NCBI GenBank assembly: GCA_020431945.1
Contig: JAGQHH010000227.1
Location: 1-10,119 of the forward strand
Direction: 5' to 3'
From: Cyanobacteria bacterium HKST-UBA02
GTDB taxonomy: Bacteria > Cyanobacteriota > Vampirovibrionia > Obscuribacterales > Obscuribacteraceae
DNA length: 10,119 bases
This document shows positions 6,140 through 10,119 of this stretch, in pieces (within the stretch, counting starts at the first letter, position 1; each line of letters opens with the position of its first letter). The notes below the pieces were generated by a model. The model searched no databases and had not been told where the DNA came from. It worked only from the letters and a program-made list of their open reading frames with translations. A program made the position numbers and the translations under genes.

Positions 6140-6162
6140 GCTATACCGTAAAATGATATAGC
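6140..6162. promoter_or_regulatory. Inverted repeat upstream of higA-like gene, operator candidate
   Basis: GCTATA (6140-6145) and TATAGC (6157-6162) are perfect 6-base arms separated by 11 bases, ending 29 bases before the HigA-like start. The second arm overlaps an AT-rich TGATATA that could serve as a −10. HigA-type antitoxins commonly bind palindromes in their own promoter, so autoregulation is a reasonable inference. Confidence 0.4.
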
Positions 6163-6191
6163 ACAAGCACTCAAACAAGCGGTTTCCTGGC

Positions 6192-6485
6192 ATGAGCAAG
6201 AAAACTAAAAGACAGCCGACCTCGCCCGGTGAGATTCTATTGCACGAGTTCCTGATCCCGCTGGGGGTAAGCCAGAGCGCGTTCGCTCGCCATCTAGGCT
6301 GGACTCGACCAAAGATAAATGAAATAGTAACCGGCAAACGAGGCATCACGCCCGAAACCTCTTTGGTCCTTGCCGATGCTCTCGATACGACGCCACAATT
6401 CTGGCTGAATCTGCAGCAGTCAGTGGATCTCTGGGAAGCTGAGAAGAAGCACAAGCCGGTAAGAAGACTTGCTGAAATTGGATAG
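6192..6485 (+). CDS. higA: HigA-family XRE-type antitoxin-like regulator, no toxin visible
   Basis: This 97-residue protein has the signature of HigA addiction-module antidotes. It opens with TSPGEILLHEFLIPLGVSQ (10-28) and continues through an XRE helix-turn-helix (SQSAFARHLGWTRPKINEIV, 27-46). Then come TGKRGITPETSLVLADAL (47-64) and the characteristic PQFWLNLQQSVDLWEA (68-83). In a complete system HigA neutralises the HigB RelE-like mRNA interferase and represses the operon. Here the 142 bases upstream and 77 bases downstream hold no HigB-like coding sequence, so it appears to be a solitary antitoxin or a repurposed regulator. The ATG at 6192 lacks a clear Shine-Dalgarno (GGTTTCCTGGC precedes it). 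The family alignment supports this start. A neighbouring inverted repeat may be its operator. Confidence 0.88.
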   Translation: MSKKTKRQPTSPGEILLHEFLIPLGVSQSAFARHLGWTRPKINEIVTGKRGITPETSLVLADALDTTPQFWLNLQQSVDLWEAEKKHKPVRRLAEIG

Positions 6486-6562
6486 TCTGAAGAGTCAAAT
6501 TCACCGGCTCAACTACGAACTTCGATCCGGAATTGCCTGCTCAGTCGCTCACATAGACCTTC

Positions 6563-7372
6563 TTAGTCGACACCCAGCTTGCTGGGCTCCTTTCTGGAGT
6601 CTTGGAGAATAAATTGGCAAAAAAGTGCCATCAAAATGGGAAGATTTGAAAGAGCGGCAAACCATCTCATATGGGATTCAACTGACCACGAGAGCTCAAG
6701 GACAAACGAACTTGGGGGAATATACAACCACAAAGCAGGCAGTACATTGAGAATCAGAGCTGAGATAAGCAGCGCTGGTACCAAGAGCATTCGAAAAGTC
6801 GTCATCTTGACCGAACCACCAAGAATCTTGAAATTCATTTTCTCGAGAAAAACCAGAAGAGGAAGAGTCAGAACAACACTCGCAGTGATCTCGAATTGGA
6901 AGAGAATATGCCAGACCGTACCATAGCCCCAGCCCCAGAAGACACTTAGCACGCTGCCGATGCAGCTCGAAACAAGAAGGCCTGCCACAAACACAAACAG
7001 GTGCCCGACAAGCAACGATGGAGAAAGACTCTCCTCCTTAATCGAACCAATTACCAGAACCGTTTGAAGTAATATGATTGGCATTAAAACCATTCTGGTC
7101 CGCGGATCAAATGCGGATACAAATAATGTCGGCAATAGAGTGAGCGCGATCGAACCACCAACTGCAGCGATAAAGAGTCCTCTGGAACTCCACCAGAACT
7201 TGTAAGTGTTTCCCTGCGACCTAAATCTGTTTGCTGAGCAATTGTCGATGATCAAAGCCAACAAACCGAATGTTGGGATAACAACAGGAGATGCAGCGAA
7301 ATCAACTGCGCCATCAGCCATTAGCCAGCCGAGTGCCAGGCTTGTGAAAACAGTGAGAAGCGCTATCTTCAT
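6563..7372 (-). CDS. Polytopic membrane protein, TPR-less paralogue of the upstream gene
   Basis: This is a 269-residue integral membrane protein of unknown function, starting MKIALLTVFTSLALGWLMAD. It has about seven or eight hydrophobic helices (roughly 3-20, 28-44, 64-86, 95-110, 116-140, 158-176, 193-216, 236-254). It is clearly paralogous to the gene just upstream: both start MKIALLTVF and share LSPxLLxGHLxxF (118-128 here), PLLxFLExxNF (171-181) and a LLPAxL helix. It stops where the paralogue continues into its TPR-like domain and ends in a short polar tail (QDSRKEPSKLGVD). ATG 7372-7370 overlaps the upstream stop as ATGA and has GAGAGG at 7379-7384, so it should be translated by coupling. 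An in-frame start 7 codons earlier is possible but loses this match. The coding region is more AT-rich than its neighbours. Confidence 0.82.
   Translation of the reverse strand: MKIALLTVFTSLALGWLMADGAVDFAASPVVIPTFGLLALIIDNCSANRFRSQGNTYKFWWSSRGLFIAAVGGSIALTLLPTLFVSAFDPRTRMVLMPIILLQTVLVIGSIKEESLSPSLLVGHLFVFVAGLLVSSCIGSVLSVFWGWGYGTVWHILFQFEITASVVLTLPLLVFLEKMNFKILGGSVKMTTFRMLLVPALLISALILNVLPALWLYIPPSSFVLELSWSVESHMRWFAALSNLPILMALFCQFILQDSRKEPSKLGVD
7323..7372 (-). repeat. Tandem-duplication remnant, copy 1 (partner 8474-8523)
   Basis: The first 50 coding bases of this gene match the first 50 of the upstream paralogue (8474-8523) at 44 of 50 positions by my alignment. This includes an uninterrupted run of 22 bases at the start-codon end and 16 at the other end. 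Beyond this block the two genes are diverged at DNA level although their proteins are still related. Confidence 0.8.
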
Positions 7373-8523
7373 TTCGAGCCTCTCAAGCGGCACTTCAGCC
7401 CCATCAAGTGGTCTGAGTGATCACGATTCTCAGGCTCGAGCATGGTGGCTTTCTCCAAATCCGGCAACGCTCTTGCAGGCAAACAGATAATATCTAGCGC
7501 TCTTCCACGCGCAGCATAGGCCCAGGCCGCCCGCGTATCGCTTTCTATGGCCTCGCTGAAGCAATGAATAGCCGCCTCATACCTGCCCATGAGCATGAGA
7601 CCATAACCGCATACCTGATATCTGAACATCCATGCTGTACATCCGACCGCCAATACAAAAACGGAGATACTTGAGACCAGGATAGTCGCTCCCCTTTTCG
7701 ACCATCGCAAGCAGGCAACTATCACGCCTGCAGACGACAGAGGCACTGTCATCAATGCTACGCAGAAGCGAAAACATTCCGCTGAAGCATCATTGGCAAA
7801 CGACTCTGACGCAAATCTAACACCACTACTCCAGGATAGGTAAGCCGGTAAAAGGATCAATAGAAGCCCCACAATCATGAATGTCGATGCGATTGCCAGA
7901 CCAAGGCTCCTGGCACTTCTCCCCACCATTCGAAAATTGAGAACCTCTAAAAAAGCCAGGAGCGGCGCTGTCAGCCCAATGCAGATAAGAACATTGATCG
8001 CATCGGAAACGCCTCTATTGCCGGACGCCCAGAGGGTATCCAAGAGTGGTCTGTGGTCTCCCCAGTAGGTGTTCCAAAAATGGCAGTAAAGCAGGGCAGC
8101 TGAAGTCAGCATCCCGACAGAAAAGATTAGCAAGTGCCCGATTAGTAAACGCGGTGACAGGTAGCCCCGATTGATGGCAGCAACAGATATAAGCACCTGG
8201 ACTAAAAAGGACAGTATGACAGTTGCCAGGCAAGTTGAAGTAGAAGGCCCGAGCTGGAAGAAAGTCACAGTAGGAACCAGATATGCGACCAGGAGACAAG
8301 CCGCAGTAACTGTCAGAAGTCTCCAGGACCCCATTATCGATACGGAGTCTACCTCGCAAACCGCCGAACCTCTCGAGCAGCGATACGAAAGTCCTTCAAG
8401 CACAACCATGGCAATAAAGTACAGAGGAATGAAAAAAAGGGCGGAGTAGAGATTCAATCCGCCTGCCGACGCCAGCCAGCCGAGTGCCATGGATGCAAAT
8501 ACAGTGAGAAGCGCTATCTTCAT
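7369..8523 (-). CDS. Polytopic membrane protein with C-terminal TPR-like domain
   Basis: This is a 384-residue protein of unknown function starting MKIALLTVFASMALGWLASA. About nine hydrophobic helices are visible (near 3-20, 25-44, 66-86, 97-116, 122-146, 174-193, 207-229, 251-272, 279-299). A soluble C-terminal part (about 302-365) follows: GYGLMLMGRYEAAIHCFSEA, then AWAYAARGRALDIICLPARA and LPDLEKATMLEPEN, which reads as two tetratricopeptide-type helix pairs for protein binding. The frame stays open far upstream (to 9870), but that part is the antisense of the aminotransferase gene. The paralogue's MKIALLTVF fixes the start at 8523. Only a weak GGGA lies upstream, and the ATG directly abuts the palindrome GACAATATTGTC. 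It forms a two-gene operon with its TPR-less paralogue (ATGA overlap) and is divergent from the aminotransferase. Confidence 0.82.
   Translation of the reverse strand: MKIALLTVFASMALGWLASAGGLNLYSALFFIPLYFIAMVVLEGLSYRCSRGSAVCEVDSVSIMGSWRLLTVTAACLLVAYLVPTVTFFQLGPSTSTCLATVILSFLVQVLISVAAINRGYLSPRLLIGHLLIFSVGMLTSAALLYCHFWNTYWGDHRPLLDTLWASGNRGVSDAINVLICIGLTAPLLAFLEVLNFRMVGRSARSLGLAIASTFMIVGLLLILLPAYLSWSSGVRFASESFANDASAECFRFCVALMTVPLSSAGVIVACLRWSKRGATILVSSISVFVLAVGCTAWMFRYQVCGYGLMLMGRYEAAIHCFSEAIESDTRAAWAYAARGRALDIICLPARALPDLEKATMLEPENRDHSDHLMGLKCRLRGSK
8474..8523 (-). repeat. Tandem-duplication remnant, copy 2 (partner 7323-7372)
   Basis: This is the partner of 7323-7372, covering codons 1-17 of the TPR-bearing membrane protein. 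The strong conservation is limited to the N-terminal hydrophobic segment. That could mean recent gene conversion, or selection on a signal or membrane-insertion sequence. Confidence 0.8.
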
Positions 8524-8535
8524 GACAATATTGTC
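8524..8535. promoter_or_regulatory. 12-base palindrome abutting a start codon
   Basis: GACAATATTGTC is perfectly self-complementary and ends directly at the ATG of the TPR membrane protein (minus strand). It sits where a ribosome binding site would be expected. It may be an operator for a small dimeric regulator or a weak mRNA hairpin; no binder is known. Confidence 0.35.
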
Positions 8536-8581
8536 CCGAAAGCGGCTCCTGGCGGCAACGGGGATACTACGTAGCCCTCCA

Positions 8582-8602
8582 GGGTGGCTCTGCCCGCCAC
8601 CC
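8582..8602. repeat. Inverted repeat GGGTGGC-7-GCCACCC in divergent spacer
   Basis: Perfect 7-base arms GGGTGGC (8582-8588) and GCCACCC (8596-8602) lie between the divergent membrane-protein operon and the aminotransferase gene. The repeat is just upstream of the proposed −10 of the latter. It could be a regulator site; nothing identifies the protein. Confidence 0.4.
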
Positions 8603-8607
8603 GACCG

Positions 8608-8616
8608 TGGTATTCT
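8608..8616 (+). promoter_or_regulatory. Extended −10 candidate for the aminotransferase gene
   Basis: TGG-TATTCT (8608-8616) resembles an extended −10. The transcript start would be near 8623, giving a ~20-base leader that carries AGAGGAGG. There is no convincing −35. Confidence 0.35.
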
Positions 8617-8620
8617 AATC

Positions 8621-8635
8621 GCCTCCAGAGGAGGC
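8621..8635 (+). promoter_or_regulatory. Ribosome binding site within a GCCTCC-AGA-GGAGGC hairpin
   Basis: The strong Shine-Dalgarno AGAGGAGG (8627-8634, 9 bases before the ATG at 8644) lies in the 3' half of a perfect 6-base-pair GC-rich stem with a 3-base loop. A transcript starting upstream of 8621 could hide its ribosome binding site. One starting near 8623 would lose part of the stem. Confidence 0.5.
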
Positions 8636-8643
8636 TGAGCCAG

Positions 8644-10011
8644 ATGGAAACAATCACCCAGATCGACCGGGGTCGCTTGAAAAAGCTTCTCGAGAGCGAG
8701 ACGAAGCGATTCGCCGACGAGCACAAGAAGTCTTACGATCTCTATCAGCGAGCCAAGAAGCACTTCATCTCGGGTGTGCCCATGAACTGGATGGTCAAAT
8801 GGGCAGGCACCTTCCCTGTATTCGTCAAAGAAGCCTCCGGCGCGCATTTCACCGATGTGGACGGGCACAAATATCTCGATCTCTGCCTGGGAGACACCGG
8901 CGCCATGACCGGTCACAGCCCGGCTGAAGCCGTCGCCGCCATCGCCGAGCAGGCGAAGCGCGGGCTCACGTATATGCTGCCCACCGAGGATCACATAGCA
9001 GTCTCCGAAGAGCTCGCCCGGCGCTTCAAGCTGCCCTACTGGCAGATGGCGCTTACAGCCACCGACGCCAATCGTTTTTCCATCCGTCTTGCCCGGCAAC
9101 TCACCGGTAGATCCAAGATCCTGGTCCACAACTACTGCTATCACGGCACCGTGGACGAGACTTTCTGCACCCTCGAGAATGGTGTCGAGAAGCCCCGACA
9201 CGGCAGTCTCGGTCCCCCGGTCGATCCGGCTCTGACCACGAAGGTTGTCGAATTCAACGACATCGAAGCCCTGGAGAAAGCTCTTGCCACCAGGGAGATC
9301 GCCTGCGTACTGGCCGAGCCGGTGATGACCAATATAGGGATTATCCTGCCTGACCCTGGCTATCATAAAGCGCTCAGAGAGCTCACCGAAAAATACGGGA
9401 CTCTGCTGATCATCGACGAGACCCATACCATCTGCACCGGGCCTGGTGGCTATACAGCGGCGCACGGACTCCAGCCGGATATTCTCACCATCGGCAAACC
9501 CATCGCCAGTGGTGTGCCGGCGGCGGTATATGGATTCAGCGAGAAGATAGCTGATATGGTGGCAGCCATCACCAGCACCGAGGACTGCGATACAGTCGGT
9601 ATCGGCGGCACCCTGGCCGGCAATGCCCTTTCGGTGGCTGCCATAAAGGCGACTCTGGAAAAGGTCCTTACCGAGGATGCCTATGCTCATGCGATTCCTC
9701 TGGCAGAAAAATTCGCCCGGGGAGTCGAGCATGTGATCGAGAAGCATCGCCTTCCCTGGATCGTCAAACAGCTCGGCTGCCGAGCCGAGTACTGGTTCCG
9801 CCAGGAGCCCCCGCGCAACGGCGGCGAGGCGGCGGCGGCAGTGGATGCCGAGCTCGACCGCTATATGCACCTGGCAGCGCTCAATCGGGGTATCCTGCTA
9901 ACGCCTTTTCACAATATGGCGCTCTTCTCGAGAGCCCACAGCGAAGCCGACGTGGACGAGCATACCCGGGTCTTTCACGAGAGCGTCCGTGCCCTCTGCG
10001 GCGACGCCTGA
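8644..10011 (+). CDS. Class III PLP aminotransferase, glutamate-1-semialdehyde-aminomutase-like
   Basis: This is a pyridoxal-phosphate enzyme of fold type I, class III, 455 residues, probably cytosolic. Visible family features are HFTDVDGHKYLDLCLGD (68-84) and TGHSP (89-93). YCYHGTVDE (164-172) carries the ring-stacking aromatic. Also visible are LLIIDETHT (254-262) with D258 for the pyridine nitrogen, TIGKPIASGVPAAVYG (282-297) with K285 as the Schiff-base lysine, and GGTLAGNALS (321-330). The phosphate-binding loop reads TATDANRFSIRLAR (138-151) where HemL has an SGTEA-type motif. The N-terminal GVPMNWMVKWAGTFPVF (44-60) differs from true HemL. I therefore read it as a HemL-like aminotransferase of unknown amino-acid substrate, not the tetrapyrrole enzyme. 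No haem genes are nearby. The ATG at 8644 is fixed by AGAGGAGG. It is divergent from the membrane-protein operon and followed by a weak hairpin. Confidence 0.92.
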   Translation: METITQIDRGRLKKLLESETKRFADEHKKSYDLYQRAKKHFISGVPMNWMVKWAGTFPVFVKEASGAHFTDVDGHKYLDLCLGDTGAMTGHSPAEAVAAIAEQAKRGLTYMLPTEDHIAVSEELARRFKLPYWQMALTATDANRFSIRLARQLTGRSKILVHNYCYHGTVDETFCTLENGVEKPRHGSLGPPVDPALTTKVVEFNDIEALEKALATREIACVLAEPVMTNIGIILPDPGYHKALRELTEKYGTLLIIDETHTICTGPGGYTAAHGLQPDILTIGKPIASGVPAAVYGFSEKIADMVAAITSTEDCDTVGIGGTLAGNALSVAAIKATLEKVLTEDAYAHAIPLAEKFARGVEHVIEKHRLPWIVKQLGCRAEYWFRQEPPRNGGEAAAAVDAELDRYMHLAALNRGILLTPFHNMALFSRAHSEADVDEHTRVFHESVRALCGDA

Positions 10012-10047
10012 GTATCCTGGAAAAGAAGCCGAAAAAGGCCCCAAAAC

Positions 10048-10079
10048 TCGCGAGCCACCGGTTACCCGATGGCTGGCGA
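10048..10079 (+). terminator. Weak terminator-like hairpin after the aminotransferase gene
   Basis: TCGCGAGCCA (10048-10057) and TGGCTGGCGA (10070-10079) pair over 10 positions with one mismatch and a 12-base loop. This is 36 bases after the stop codon. No U-run follows (CTCCCTCATC), so it may be an mRNA-end structure rather than an intrinsic terminator. Nothing else is visible to the window end. Confidence 0.35.
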
Positions 10080-10119
10080 CTCCCTCATCAACCCCCGCAC
10101 TGATAGCGCAGCTAACGTG

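Noticed and set aside
6113..6454. 113-residue minus-strand frame considered as a HigB toxin
   Set aside because: It overlaps the HigA-like gene in antisense and shows no RelE/HigB motif; toxin genes of this family lie next to, not opposite, the antitoxin.
8524..9870. 449-residue N-terminal extension of the TPR membrane protein
   Set aside because: It is antisense to the aminotransferase gene and hydrophilic, and the paralogue's conserved MKIALLTVF start sets the true N-terminus at 8523.
8644..10011. True glutamate-1-semialdehyde aminomutase (hemL)
   Set aside because: The PLP motifs fit the superfamily, but the N-terminal region and phosphate loop differ from HemL and no tetrapyrrole genes are adjacent.
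1..10119. tRNA, rRNA, CRISPR array, insertion sequence or replication origin
   Set aside because: I saw no cloverleaf with TTCGAATC-type T-loop, no regularly spaced repeats, no transposase motifs with terminal repeats and no origin-type iterons on either strand.

Overview
The window holds nine protein-coding genes and no rRNA, tRNA, CRISPR array or transposase that I can see. It looks like a chromosomal segment of a free-living bacterium. No gene names a taxon reliably, so I do not assign one. No gene-free stretch is longer than about 210 bases. Two compositional blocks are obvious. Positions 1 to about 3490 are very GC-rich, with third codon positions almost always G or C. From there to the right end the sequence is moderate in GC, and it is most AT-rich at about 6490-8520.

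Left block. A minus-strand pair encodes a TetR-type repressor (1417-2139) and a long acyl-CoA dehydrogenase (1-1424, running off the left edge). They overlap by 8 bases, so this looks like a self-regulated fatty-acid or acyl-CoA catabolic unit. CTACC/GGTAG half-sites just upstream of the repressor are a plausible operator. Divergent from this pair is hcp (2352-3668), a compact hybrid-cluster protein with every expected Fe-S and hybrid-cluster ligand, probably acting on nitric oxide or hydroxylamine.

Middle. After a hairpin-rich spacer comes a small three-helix membrane protein (3741-4253, minus), convergent with hcp. A plus-strand aldo/keto reductase (4436-5485) follows. It has a near-consensus promoter and a striking hairpin in its leader. 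Next are a two-helix membrane protein with a probable winged-helix cytosolic domain (5525-6049, minus) and a HigA-type antitoxin-like regulator without a visible toxin gene (6192-6485, plus).

Right block. Two tandem paralogous polytopic membrane proteins (7369-8523 and 6563-7372, minus) overlap by ATGA. Only the first carries a C-terminal TPR-like domain. Divergent from them is a class III, glutamate-1-semialdehyde-aminomutase-like PLP aminotransferase (8644-10011).

The most notable points are the shift of codon use inside the last 180 bases of hcp (recombination or an assembly junction), the tandem membrane paralogues with and without TPR, the aldo/keto reductase leader hairpin, and the uncharacterised membrane-anchored winged-helix protein.
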